This document shows, in pieces, positions 36,663-44,152 of a stretch of DNA of 44,152 nt. The position numbers and the translations under genes were made by a program. The stretch covers positions 1-44,152 of the IMG/VR virus record IMGVR_UViG_3300049222_000326. One strand, written 5' to 3'. Each line of letters opens with the position of its first letter. The stretch's first letter is position 1. A model generated the notes under the pieces. The model was not told the origin of the DNA. It made no database searches and saw only the letters and a list, made by a program, of their open reading frames with translations. Source of the DNA: a virus.

Positions 36663-36984
36663 ATAGGATTTCTTTCCGTGGAACTGGGATGCTGATGTCA
36701 GTCCCAGGTAGCGTGATTTCAGTTACTTCCTTGAACTGTGCGGTTTTCGGCGGCGTTTGTATGTTTGGGCGCTTCTGTGGTTTTAAGCGTTGTAGGGTCT
36801 GTTCTTTATTCTCATCTAGCGCCTCTTGCTCTTCTTGAATCTGCTGCCTCATCTGCTTTGCGGAGGGCAGGATCAAACCTCGACCACGAGGAATTGAAAG
36901 TTCCAGTGTCGGCAGGGGTGGTTCAACCCCAAGTTCAGGGCTTGCTGGAATCCCCCAAACAGGAAGCACAGGAAGCTCAACCAT
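36445..36984 (-). CDS. Membrane-spanning protein with Pro-rich N-terminus
   Basis: From the ATG at 36984, with GGAGG six bases upstream, the 179-residue protein begins MVELPVLPVWGIPASPELGV. Then come a charged helix (SAKQMRQQIQEEQEALDE), a strand segment ITLPGTDISIPVP, and one hydrophobic segment (ILSTAIVTAGASSVAAVAGT, near residues 105-130) before a basic tail KRLAKLRGRPAPE. The LPVLPVWG start is a pattern I know from cyanophages. The 3' end overlaps the opposite-strand exported protein gene by 218 bases. A membrane-linked role is inferred. Confidence 0.6.
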   Translation of the reverse strand: MVELPVLPVWGIPASPELGVEPPLPTLELSIPRGRGLILPSAKQMRQQIQEEQEALDENKEQTLQRLKPQKRPNIQTPPKTAQFKEVTEITLPGTDISIPVPRKEILSTAIVTAGASSVAAVAGTLVASTLLKRLVQLLKPVMKTGMKRLAKLRGRPAPETFGRQRLRQRRNKEHPAGS

Positions 36985-37023
36985 GTCCACCCTCCATGAA
37001 CTTGATTCACCCTTACATGCAAT

Positions 37024-37061
37024 AAAAAAGCCCTTCCCGTGTGAGGTGAGGAAGAGCTTTT
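37024..37061. terminator. Hairpin terminator, strongest on minus strand
   Basis: AAAAAGCCCTTCC and GGAAGAGCTTTT pair with a single mismatch across a 12-base loop. On the minus strand the stem is followed by TTTTTT (37024-37029 complement), and the plus-strand side ends in TTTT. It ends the long leftward transcription unit on the circular reading, after the gene at 37068-37274, and may also stop plus-strand transcripts arriving from the left. Confidence 0.75.
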
Positions 37062-37067
37062 ACAACG

Positions 37068-37274
37068 TTAGTCGGCTTCCAACAAGTATTCACGTTCTTT
37101 AGCGTATGGGGCCTTCGTGTAGTAATCACGCAGGTCCGACAAGTAAGGAACGATCCAGGTTGGCGGGAAGCAATAACGCCAGTACGAGGGATGCATACAC
37201 GGAACGACGACCACATGAAAGAAGTGGTAAACGTAGTTCAGTGCCTTTTGCGCCTCAAAAGGCGTATTTGGCAC
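37068..37274 (-). CDS. Small aromatic-rich protein of cyanophage type
   Basis: The 68-residue protein starts MPNTPFEAQKALNYVYHFFH and continues PSYWRYCFPPTWIVPYLSDL then RDYYTKAPYAKEREYLLEAD. It is rich in Tyr, Phe and Trp; I recall related short proteins in marine cyanophages with a final KEREY motif. Its start overlaps the preceding gene's stop by 20 bases and its stop lies just before the terminator hairpin. Function unknown; the aromatic part could contact membrane or a partner protein. Confidence 0.6.
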   Translation of the reverse strand: MPNTPFEAQKALNYVYHFFHVVVVPCMHPSYWRYCFPPTWIVPYLSDLRDYYTKAPYAKEREYLLEAD

Positions 37275-37611
37275 CCAACTTCAGCCCATAACCAGCATCG
37301 CTGTCTTTGAACTTGGCGTAGCTGGCTTCGGTGTAAAGGCTCATGTTTTCAGCCAAAGAAGCTGATGCACCGGCTTTACCAGAAAAACCCCATTCGCTGT
37401 CAACGGTGTCGTTTAACATGGCGGGGCCTGCCTGAATGTAAAAAGGGCCTTCCTCATAACCAACGTGCAGCTCTAGCGACGAACCGCCAAATTCAGAGCC
37501 AGAAAATCCAGCATTGAATTCCGGGTTGAAATACAAACCATCCAAGCCTTCGGCCATTACAGGTGTGCCAGCTAACGCAATGGCACTTGCAATGGCAACA
37601 GGTTTAATCAT
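37255..37611 (-). CDS. Outer-membrane beta-barrel-like protein (signal peptide)
   Basis: The 118-residue protein has a signal peptide (MIKPVAIASAIALAGTPVMA, cleavage after AMA/A-type site near residue 20) and a mature part with alternating beta strands: GSSLELHVGYEEGPFYIQAG, SGKAGASASLAENMSLYTEA and the final YGLKLGAKYAF ending in Phe, typical of outer-membrane barrels. Mature length (about 98 residues) is short for an eight-strand barrel, so it may be a partial or small barrel. Phage barrel genes may alter host surface receptors. Similar genes are known in cyanophages (from memory). Confidence 0.6.
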   Translation of the reverse strand: MIKPVAIASAIALAGTPVMAEGLDGLYFNPEFNAGFSGSEFGGSSLELHVGYEEGPFYIQAGPAMLNDTVDSEWGFSGKAGASASLAENMSLYTEASYAKFKDSDAGYGLKLGAKYAF

Positions 37612-37638
37612 TTGAAAAAAAGTGAAACCGCTGCCACC

Positions 37639-37764
37639 TTAAAGCGGATCTGGCTTGCCAGCAAGAATTGCTATCGCACGCTTATAGAAGTAAGAATCAG
37701 TCTTCCCTTGTCGTTCCAACGCTTCTTTAACTAAGCGCCAGTTGTTCAGGGTTTGTTGATCCAT
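37639..37764 (-). CDS. Very small cyanophage protein (41 aa)
   Basis: The 41-residue ORF reads MDQQTLNNWRLVKEALERQG and KTDSYFYKRAIAILAGKPDP with a final Leu. It is a clean helical pattern I recognise from marine cyanophages (start MxxxTLNNWRxVKExLE). It lies between the beta-barrel-like gene and another 42-residue gene that ends next to its start. Probably real. Function unknown. Confidence 0.7.
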   Translation of the reverse strand: MDQQTLNNWRLVKEALERQGKTDSYFYKRAIAILAGKPDPL

Positions 37765-37893
37765 TCATCGACCTTGACCTCTATAACGCTTTTTACCCCT
37801 TTTGGGCAGGGAATGACGCCCTGAACCCTGACGAGTTTTTTTAGGTTTTCCCTCAATGAAGGTTTGACCTGAAAGAGATCTAGGCTTTGCCAT
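37765..37893 (-). CDS. Very small basic protein of cyanophage type (42 aa)
   Basis: The 42-residue ORF reads MAKPRSLSGQTFIEGKPKKT and RQGSGRHSLPKRGKKRYRGQ with a final GR. I recognise the block SGQTFIEGKPKKTRQG from T4-like and other cyanophages. It is highly basic. The ATG at 37893 overlaps the stop of the upstream gene as TAATG, so it is translationally coupled. Function unknown. Confidence 0.75.
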   Translation of the reverse strand: MAKPRSLSGQTFIEGKPKKTRQGSGRHSLPKRGKKRYRGQGR

Positions 37894-38084
37894 TACACGT
37901 CAGTGGATTCCAACAGTGCATATTTATTGGCAAGGCCGGTAAAAAGACCTCGCATTGGGTGCGAAGCTTGATCGCGTCCATCAAGGAAAAACAGTTCCTC
38001 CATCCACTTTAGGCGGTTGTTTTGGCAGGCGATATCCTCTGCGCCAGGCTTGCAGGGAATCATTGGATCAGGTCGCTTCATCAT
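37893..38084 (-). CDS. Small cyanophage protein (63 aa)
   Basis: From the ATG at 38084 the 63-residue protein reads MMKRPDPMIPCKPGAEDIAC and EELFFLDGRDQASHPMRGLF, then TGLANKYALLESTDV. The DPMIPxxPG and GLFTGLxxKY patterns match small proteins I recall from cyanophages. Its start overlaps the end of the 28-residue membrane ORF by 17 bases and its stop overlaps the next gene. Two cysteines 9 residues apart might form a disulphide. Function unknown. Confidence 0.65.
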   Translation of the reverse strand: MMKRPDPMIPCKPGAEDIACQNNRLKWMEELFFLDGRDQASHPMRGLFTGLANKYALLESTDV

Positions 38085-38154
38085 CACGGGGGTTGATCGC
38101 AAACAGGCTATCGCCCATTAGCAGTAAAAGCATCAGGGCTGCAATGCCAATCAT
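38068..38154 (-). CDS. Single-TM micropeptide (28 aa)
   Basis: The 28-residue ORF reads MIGIAALMLLLLMGDSLFAI followed by NPRDDEAT. The hydrophobic N-terminus and short hydrophilic tail suit a small inner-membrane peptide. Its ATG overlaps the stop of the tail-fibre chaperone-like gene as ATGA and its 3' end overlaps the next gene, giving stronger support than its length alone. I recall similar short peptides in cyanophages. Role unknown. Confidence 0.55.
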   Translation of the reverse strand: MIGIAALMLLLLMGDSLFAINPRDDEAT

Positions 38155-38660
38155 TCTGCAGCGTTATCAGGGTCAGCAGTCCAAACGTTGTAGCTGCTGC
38201 CTTCGATGTACTGCTGCAAAGCTTCGACGCGACCAAAGTCTGCATGGGGCGCTGTGTCGCCTACATCAGCAGTTGCTTCAATAGCAGTCACCATCGTTCC
38301 ACATTCAGTGCGGATGGCTTGACGCCAAGTTTTCCATGCAGCGTTCATCGTGGTGCCACGTTCCTTGGCCTTGATGACGCGCCAATCAGAAGGCTGCAAC
38401 AGCTTGTTTGCTGTTTCTTTGGTCTTAGCGATCCACTGCGTCTTCAGATCGGTGTAGGTCTTGGGAAGCAGGTTGCCGTCAGCGTCGTAGCCCCAATACC
38501 ATTTCTGGTTCCAGCTAGAGCCTTCTGCTTCCCAGACAATGCCAAGCTCACTGCGATCTTGCGCAGTGCTCAAGCGAAGCCAATTCGCTGGGTACTGAAT
38601 ATCGTTGTGCTCCCAAGGAACATCGAGAGCCAGCGTGCGATCACCAAGTTTGTAGGGCAT
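38151..38660 (-). CDS. Tail fibre assembly-like protein
   Basis: The 169-residue protein has the DUF4376-like pattern: TLALDVPWEHNDIQYPANWLRLST, SWNQKWYWGYDADGNLLPKTY and KQTANKLLQPSDW-like (read ETANKLLQPSDWRVI), followed by an acidic C-terminal part. It lies directly downstream of the LamG adhesin gene, where fibre chaperones often sit. It would help fold or join the fibre. The assignment is from memory of the family; the four-base overlap with the next small gene links them. Confidence 0.65.
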   Translation of the reverse strand: MPYKLGDRTLALDVPWEHNDIQYPANWLRLSTAQDRSELGIVWEAEGSSWNQKWYWGYDADGNLLPKTYTDLKTQWIAKTKETANKLLQPSDWRVIKAKERGTTMNAAWKTWRQAIRTECGTMVTAIEATADVGDTAPHADFGRVEALQQYIEGSSYNVWTADPDNAAE

Positions 38661-38683
38661 GGTTCTGGACCGATGAAGTGAGT

Positions 38684-41600
38684 TTAGAAGGCGAGCCCGC
38701 CATTGGCGCTAAAAGAATTTGAAGCAAACGCCATGTACACATAAGTTTCATTCGCAACATTAAGTTCCGCTCCACTGCCAAGCGCCATAAAGCCGTTAGA
38801 AAAGAAATTTATGATGTTTTCTGAGCCTGAAGCGGCAGAACTGCCGTCACCTCTTTTGCCTTCTTGGGCGTCTCTATTTGCCCATAAAGGAAAATTGTAT
38901 GAACTTGTTCCGGTGGTATTAAATGTGCTTCGAGTGCTGTCGTATATCGCCCATGAGCCATAAGTGCTAGTATTGTCTGCGCGTTTTACTAATATCCAAG
39001 CGGGCCTGAAATTGGTGTTAACGAATACACCTGCTGTTGTACTTCCATTGCCTTCATACGAACCAATTTTGCTAAATCCAGCAACAGAGGTAAAGCAAAG
39101 GGCAAAAAGGCTTTTGGTGTCATCAGAGTTATATGAGCCTACAGGAAAGACAGTTGACGTGGCTGTTCCGTCGTTCCAAAAACCTGTAAAGTCTGTAAAT
39201 TTTCTCGTGTCGTTTAGATAAGCGTAATGAGTTCCATCAAAGACTGAGCTGTAAACAGGCCAGTTGTCTGAATAACTAGAGTCGCCATACACTTTGGCAA
39301 TAATCAGATCAGGTTTGCTGTTCAAACCGTGCCCAATAGTTCCAGCGGAACCTGTTCCTGTCCAGGTCACATGGGATATGCCAGCATCAGCATTTTTTAC
39401 GACAGAGGAAGTAATTGTGCCGTCAGTATTGCTTGATGCAGACCCTGGTATGTTCCAAGCCCACGCAACGTAAGTCCTGTTGCTTCCGTTCGTTTCTGCG
39501 TAATTTCCAATGTCAAAACCATCAGAATTAAATGCAGTTACGCCATTCTGCGTACTTTCTCCTGCGGCTGAAGAAGGTATCAAAAGCTTAGTCGCTCCAC
39601 GCACAGTGTCATAAAGACCATGCTTGTCTGGATCTGAACGGCCCTTTAGCCATACGAGATTTGGGGCAAAATTGTAACCATTTACGGTTATCGTGCTGCT
39701 GCCGCCGTTGCCTGTATATAGCTTGACATCAAAATGATCTCTACCGTTGGCAATCGTCGGCGTCGGGAGCAGCGTGCTGCATAACGGGGAAAATCCACTT
39801 GGGGCGGTGTAGTCAAAACTTCTAGCGCCAAAGTTAATTACGCCTGAAGCAACTACAGATGAGTGATACGCAGATATCCCAACGACGAACGATTTGCCCC
39901 CCGGCGTAAATGTAACCATAGCGTTTGAGCCAGCGCCTGGATCCCCAGAGTTCTCAAATGTTCCGTTAAGTCCCCACCAAGCCTTTCCGTTATCAATGTC
40001 TAACGCAAGCATTACTACGTCACCCGAACTAATGCTTGTCAGGCTGGAAACCACACTGCTGCTGTTGTTATATACAACTGATGTGGTTCGCAACCATCCA
40101 TCAGAAGCTTGACCAATTCCATAACTACCCCCAGCACTTGCAAGTGATTCTGAATTTATAAAGCCAAGACCGTTTGAACTTCCTACGTTTGTGCCTATCG
40201 TATATTCAACGTACCACTTGCCGCTGCTAACAGCGATCGTTCCAACAGAATTAGTAAAGTTGCTATTAGTATCGGCGCCAAAATCAAGATTTCCGTTGGT
40301 CAGTGTTGGATCTCGACCCGTTGTTTTAGCCAAAGGATTTAGCGTGCAATAATTCCCTGAGACTTCTCCGCCCGCACCAGTGTCATCATCGGTGCTGCCG
40401 TTTGTTGGTACGTCAAACAGAACGTCAATAACCGAGCCGTCTCCTGACCCTGAAATAGTAACGCCAGACGGTTTAACGGTCGCAGCAGTAGGGCTAGTTG
40501 TTGACTGCGCCATCAACAACTTAGTATTAGTTACATTAGTCAGGTTTCCAGTCGGAGCTGTAAAGTTACTTGTGTAAAGGCAAGTCCCCTTGATTAAACG
40601 CAGGTTAGAAATGTACCCGTTTGTAAAGGCATTATTAGTGCGGCCAAGGCGGAAAGTTCCCTGATAATTCTGAGTGTTATTCGTTGAGGTGCTGCCAGAC
40701 TGAGTACCGTCAACAAACAGTCTTACGTTGTTACTGCTATCTCTTGTAACAGCAACATGATGCCAAGTATCTTCCGAAAATGCAGCACCAGTAATGTCAA
40801 ATGCTTGGTCACTACGTTCAACCATAAGCGTGCCAGCACCCACACGGCGGAGAACAAAAGATCCTGCGCCGCCAGGTGAGCCATCGTAAATACCAAACTC
40901 AGCACTACCGCCAGATAAGGCATACGCATAGCATTCAAGGGTAAAAACACCGCTGCCTGGGTTCACATCGGCATCAGACGAGAGAGTGATCTCTGCATTA
41001 GTGCCGTTAAAAGAAATACCGTCTTTACCTGCGTGAGTCCCAGCGGTGGCATAAAAACTTGCTTCAGCTGACAAATTATTTGCCGTAAAGTCATTGTCAT
41101 TGCCGCTGGCATCATCGCCGATCCCGCTTTCATTGGCAAAGTCGAAAAGGTGGAATCCGTTCGTTCCAAATGTTCCGCTATAGGCTGCAGCTTGCCAGAC
41201 GCCGTTATCGTCAAACGCTCCAAATGATGTCGGGTCAAGTTGCTGGCCGTCAATTAGATACAAATCAGCCATATATCCATGGTAAAAACCGCTAGCTAAC
41301 GTGGCTCCAATTTGCTGTGAAGCACCACTATTGTTATAGTCTGAATCGTAATTTTGAGTAGGATATGTTTCAGTGCTAAAACTTGTTATTTGCGCTCCAT
41401 TAACGTATATTTTTACTCTGTCAGTAGACGTTGCTTGAGTTGTGTCTACCGCTAAAACAACATGAAACCACGCCGAAAAATCTACAAATTTAGCGTCAGT
41501 AACAAGGTTGGCTGTATTGGCGCCATCCAGTAAAAGCTGAAGCTTATCAGTGCCTGGCTGAAAGCGAAAAGTCTCAAATTTTGATGCGTAAGCGCCAAAA

Positions 41601-41803
41601 AAGTATTGATCCCCAGACGTGCTTTCTGACCTTTTTAGCCAAGCGGAAAAAGTAAAAGTGCGTCTATTCCCTGTAGATGAAGGCGTTCTGCTTAAGTAGG
41701 CACTATCACTTCGATTAAACCGAACGCTTTTAATCGGTCCTGCTGCAGCAGCGTCAGCAGCCGCCGTGAAAAACAGCGGGCTTGCACTTCCAGGAATACT
41801 CAT
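38684..41803 (-). CDS. LamG-type adhesin with SPRY-like and DUF7483-like modules
   Basis: The complete 1039-residue protein has an Ala-rich N-terminus, two concanavalin-A/LamG-like folds (about 45-215, with AWLKRSES and VNGAQITSF; about 265-435, with EDTWHHVAVTRDSSNNVRLF), an SPRY-like part (about 505-650, KWYVEYTIGTNVGSSNGLGF) and a C-terminal DUF7483-like part (about 680-1039). This modular layout is common in large marine phage tail proteins. Its start overlaps the upstream fibre gene as ATGA. It is probably a host-binding tail protein. The N-terminal 142 residues recur at the left edge, 97% identical in DNA. Confidence 0.8.
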   Translation of the reverse strand: MSIPGSASPLFFTAAADAAAAGPIKSVRFNRSDSAYLSRTPSSTGNRRTFTFSAWLKRSESTSGDQYFFGAYASKFETFRFQPGTDKLQLLLDGANTANLVTDAKFVDFSAWFHVVLAVDTTQATSTDRVKIYVNGAQITSFSTETYPTQNYDSDYNNSGASQQIGATLASGFYHGYMADLYLIDGQQLDPTSFGAFDDNGVWQAAAYSGTFGTNGFHLFDFANESGIGDDASGNDNDFTANNLSAEASFYATAGTHAGKDGISFNGTNAEITLSSDADVNPGSGVFTLECYAYALSGGSAEFGIYDGSPGGAGSFVLRRVGAGTLMVERSDQAFDITGAAFSEDTWHHVAVTRDSSNNVRLFVDGTQSGSTSTNNTQNYQGTFRLGRTNNAFTNGYISNLRLIKGTCLYTSNFTAPTGNLTNVTNTKLLMAQSTTSPTAATVKPSGVTISGSGDGSVIDVLFDVPTNGSTDDDTGAGGEVSGNYCTLNPLAKTTGRDPTLTNGNLDFGADTNSNFTNSVGTIAVSSGKWYVEYTIGTNVGSSNGLGFINSESLASAGGSYGIGQASDGWLRTTSVVYNNSSSVVSSLTSISSGDVVMLALDIDNGKAWWGLNGTFENSGDPGAGSNAMVTFTPGGKSFVVGISAYHSSVVASGVINFGARSFDYTAPSGFSPLCSTLLPTPTIANGRDHFDVKLYTGNGGSSTITVNGYNFAPNLVWLKGRSDPDKHGLYDTVRGATKLLIPSSAAGESTQNGVTAFNSDGFDIGNYAETNGSNRTYVAWAWNIPGSASSNTDGTITSSVVKNADAGISHVTWTGTGSAGTIGHGLNSKPDLIIAKVYGDSSYSDNWPVYSSVFDGTHYAYLNDTRKFTDFTGFWNDGTATSTVFPVGSYNSDDTKSLFALCFTSVAGFSKIGSYEGNGSTTAGVFVNTNFRPAWILVKRADNTSTYGSWAIYDSTRSTFNTTGTSSYNFPLWANRDAQEGKRGDGSSAASGSENIINFFSNGFMALGSGAELNVANETYVYMAFASNSFSANGGLAF

Positions 41804-44152
41804 GACACGTTCAGCAGCGAGGTGACCGTAATACGGGTCGAGCTTTCCACATAGTAGGCAAGAACATCAACTGCACCGCCAACTCCTGCGGTCAATGTCG
41901 GTGCTGTTCCACCAGCAAATTTCCACTTGGTTCCTGCATATGCAAGTGTTCGGCTGCCTGTTCCATCTTGCGTTACCACGATTACACCAGACTGACCAGC
42001 AGTTACATTTGTTGGATCCCCTAAAGTGCGATTTCCGGCGAGGAGTAGAGAAAAATTATTTGCTAGCGATAAATCCACCGCCACAGTGGCCGCATCGGTC
42101 AACGCAACCACTGTTCCACGCTGCGCTTTCGTGTAGCTCTGAGCAACAGCAAGACCGGCAACAGTGGTTGTTGCATTAGGCAGCGTGACAGTAACGTCAG
42201 AAGTCGGGTTGCAGGTCAGCGTCAACTCATGGGCATCAGCAGACGTGCCCTCCATCACGATGTTGGCGTTAAACGTCGCAACACCATCAACCTGCAACGT
42301 CGAATCAAGCGTCACCGCTCCAGTGATATCTAACGTGCCAGGAATATCGACATTGCTGGTGAACTCAACGCCAGTGCCAGCAGAATCGGTCTGCAGCAGT
42401 TGACGTGCAGTACCGTTTGCAAGCTTGCTGACTGCAATTTCTGCACTTGCGCTAATGTCTGCGTTGGCGATCGTGCCATCCGCAATCATCGTGCTGGTGA
42501 CTGTTCCCGTATCACCTGTGCTCACCAAAGTGCCAGTGACATTAGGCAGTGACAAAGTTCTGTCAGCCGTAGGGTCAACAACTGTCAGCGTGGTTTCGTA
42601 ATCGTCAGCAGTTGCACCTTCAAAAACAAGCGTTCCAGCAGTGTCGATCGTGACGTTGCCGGTGAATGTTGGATTGGCGGTGCCAACCTTTTCGGTGTCA
42701 AGTTCTTGCAGTGCAGCTTGCACATCCGTGCTGCTGATGTTGCCAGACGCGACGACAGAAATGTTGCTTGCAGTTTGGCCCGCGATTGCATTGGAAACGT
42801 CCACTAACTGGTACGCGCTTCCCGTGCCCAAACTCACGAGCATGTCTGGGGGTGCTAAAGCAACTGCAGGTGCAGGAGAAGACCCAGTTCCGCTCGTATC
42901 GACAACAACGTAATAATTAAGATTGCTGTTTGCCGGATCGGGCAAGCCAGATCCTGATGTAAAACCAGCAGCAGATCCAGCCGTTGTGACGCTGCTTAGC
43001 TGATTGGTGCTTGCGTCGTATGTTCCAGCGTTTACAAGGTTGCCGCTGATAACTGTGATTGGCTGGAATGATGACCCGGTCCAGATATACAGATCGCCGT
43101 CAGTGGACTCGTCGTAGAAAAACTGACCTTTAAAGTCACCATCAGGAAAGACGACCACGTTGTCGGTCGCCCCAGCACCACCGAATTTGGTAACCGATTC
43201 GTTTGCTAATTTTGTTCCAGTGACAGCAGCGTTAGCAATTCGCGCAGTCGGCAGAGTTCCAGACGTAATCTTGTCTGCATCAAGGTCTGGAATATCAGCA
43301 GCAGCAAGATTGACTGCACTCGTAACGTGACCCTGAGCGTCAACAGTAACCTTCGTAAAAGTGCCAGCGGTTGTGCTGTTGGTGTGATTCAGAGTGCCGC
43401 CAGACGCAACTTCTAGGCCCGATCCAGGGACGACAGCACCCTTCGCGCTAGACGTTGCTTCGGGCAGATCGCTTGCTGCAATGACGCGACCAGCAGTAAT
43501 CAGACCATTCGCGTCGTACTGAACAAGGTGATGCTCAGTAGTTTCTGCCGTAACGGTGTTGTCAATCTGAATTTCATCGTTGCTCAGCGTCAGGCCATTG
43601 CCGTTGACGGCAACAGCACCTTTTGCTGATGAAGTTGCAGTCGGCAAATCACCGCTTGCAATCGCTCGATAACTGACCGCACCAGCTGTAGATGTAGGGC
43701 CAGCAAGAAAATGTGCGCCTGAGGTGGTGTTATCCAGTGATGGCGTGATCGTTACCGTGTCACCGCTAGTGCTGATGGTGATGTTGACGATGCCGCTACT
43801 GGTGCCGACAACAGCATTGACCGAACCAGCACCCTTGACCGACTGCCAAGCAGACCCGTCCCAGATGTAAATCTTGTTGTCATCGGTATCCAGCGCAAGC
43901 TGACCCGTGTAACCACCAGAAGCAGGCAGTGTTGTAACTAGATCGCAAGTCGCTTCATCAGCAATCTTTGCTGCTGTGACAGCATCATCAGCAATTTTGG
44001 CTGCCGTTACACCAGCATCGACCAGTGCCGTTCCAGCAACCTCACCCGTTCCAAACAGAATCTTTGCGCCGGGGATGCTGTCGTCAGCAATCAGGTCAAC
44101 ACCAGACTCAATCAGCGTTTGCAGCGTGATCTTTTTGGTCTCAGACGCGCTG
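41376..44152. repeat. Right copy of diverged terminal repeat
   Basis: This segment is homologous to 1-2771, as described there, and runs right up to the window end. It holds the N-terminal coding part of the complete adhesin and most of the second fibre. The window ends at the position matching base 2771 in the left copy, about 28 codons before the fibre start, so this copy is truncated by the window edge. Confidence 0.9.
41800..44152 (-). CDS. Tail fibre protein, second copy (runs off right edge)
   Basis: The frame is open to the window edge and lacks only about 28 N-terminal codons present in the homologue at 425-2854. The two products are identical in blocks (for example GLTLSNDEIQIDNTVTAETT) and differ strongly in others (for example the module with EGTSADAHELTLTCNPTSDV here versus FEGATADANETTLTVTDPTA there). 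Most nucleotide differences in the conserved blocks are silent, showing selection on the protein. Its stop overlaps the adhesin start by four bases (ATGA). Whether it is a strain variant of the same gene or a true second fibre cannot be told from this window. Confidence 0.8.
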   Translation of the reverse strand, partial: SASETKKITLQTLIESGVDLIADDSIPGAKILFGTGEVAGTALVDAGVTAAKIADDAVTAAKIADEATCDLVTTLPASGGYTGQLALDTDDNKIYIWDGSAWQSVKGAGSVNAVVGTSSGIVNITISTSGDTVTITPSLDNTTSGAHFLAGPTSTAGAVSYRAIASGDLPTATSSAKGAVAVNGNGLTLSNDEIQIDNTVTAETTEHHLVQYDANGLITAGRVIAASDLPEATSSAKGAVVPGSGLEVASGGTLNHTNSTTAGTFTKVTVDAQGHVTSAVNLAAADIPDLDADKITSGTLPTARIANAAVTGTKLANESVTKFGGAGATDNVVVFPDGDFKGQFFYDESTDGDLYIWTGSSFQPITVISGNLVNAGTYDASTNQLSSVTTAGSAAGFTSGSGLPDPANSNLNYYVVVDTSGTGSSPAPAVALAPPDMLVSLGTGSAYQLVDVSNAIAGQTASNISVVASGNISSTDVQAALQELDTEKVGTANPTFTGNVTIDTAGTLVFEGATADDYETTLTVVDPTADRTLSLPNVTGTLVSTGDTGTVTSTMIADGTIANADISASAEIAVSKLANGTARQLLQTDSAGTGVEFTSNVDIPGTLDITGAVTLDSTLQVDGVATFNANIVMEGTSADAHELTLTCNPTSDVTVTLPNATTTVAGLAVAQSYTKAQRGTVVALTDAATVAVDLSLANNFSLLLAGNRTLGDPTNVTAGQSGVIVVTQDGTGSRTLAYAGTKWKFAGGTAPTLTAGVGGAVDVLAYYVESSTRITVTSLLNVS

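Noticed and set aside
36738-37025. Plus-strand 95-residue frame opposite the Pro-rich membrane gene
   Set aside because: It is the reverse of a gene with a good ribosome site and recognisable start, and it runs into the terminator hairpin.
38244-38681. Plus-strand 145-residue frame opposite the fibre chaperone-like gene
   Set aside because: It mirrors a recognisable minus-strand gene with overlapping starts on both sides and has no motif.
1-44152. tRNA genes, CRISPR arrays or insertion sequences
   Set aside because: I saw no cloverleaf-like stretch with a CCA or T-loop pattern, no regularly spaced repeats with unique spacers, and no transposase. Almost every base is in a gene.

Overview
The window looks like an essentially complete genome, about 41.4 kb, of a tailed siphovirus-type phage infecting a marine picocyanobacterium (Synechococcus/Prochlorococcus type). 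The cyanobacterial link rests on three things: a group-2-type sigma-70 factor with cyanobacterial-style region 1.2 (32055-32984), a cyanobacteria-specific AbrB-like regulator (21299-21643), and a set of very small accessory proteins (35.7-38.1 kb) that I recognise from marine cyanophages. I see no integrase, excision pair, tRNA, IS element or CRISPR array.

Layout. From 28.06 kb down to the left end the minus strand carries one long, tightly overlapped series: an O-like replication initiator with a candidate origin inside it, small regulators, terminase small and large subunits, a basic protein, cyAbrB, portal, Mu-F-like minor head protein, scaffold, major capsid, decoration-like protein, connector and neck proteins, tail tube, tail chaperones with a -1 frameshift, tape measure, a minor tail protein carrying a cupredoxin-like domain, an NlpC-like protein, a J-like tip protein, two further tail-tube-like proteins, a fibre and the beginning of a LamG-type adhesin. 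The plus strand from 28.06 to 33.0 kb is the recombination and transcription-takeover block: RusA, an HNH-like protein, a PD-(D/E)XK exonuclease, an ERF annealase, an HTH protein, SSB and the sigma factor. Next, mostly on the minus strand, come a dCTP-deaminase-like protein, an HNH endonuclease and a C39-type peptidase with small membrane proteins. These are followed by a plus-strand holin-like gene and exported proteins, then a minus-strand cluster of very small proteins, an outer-membrane-like protein, a fibre chaperone, the complete 1039-residue LamG adhesin, and a second fibre that runs off the right edge.

The two ends of the window are homologous: 1-2771 aligns with 41376-44152, with no length change across the adhesin start and a net 6-base difference across the fibre. 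They are clearly diverged, about 97% identical in the adhesin start, about 94% with only silent changes in parts of the fibre, and much less in other fibre segments. The simplest reading is a circular or circularly permuted genome whose contig ends come from two co-existing strains. The alternative is a real tandem duplication of a fibre-adhesin cassette. On the circular reading the minus-strand late transcript runs from 28.06 kb through the left end, re-enters at about 41.4 kb and stops at a strong hairpin terminator at 37.02-37.06 kb.

How the parts fit. The initiator, with palindromic repeats and an AT-rich block inside its own gene, would start replication in the way phage lambda does. ERF, exonuclease, RusA and SSB would process recombination-dependent concatemers, and terminase would package them. 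The sigma factor and cyAbrB could redirect host transcription. An attenuator after the tail-tube gene, plus the frameshift, would set tail protein ratios. Lysis probably uses the C39-like peptidase and small membrane proteins. All functions are inferred by reading the sequence, without database searches.
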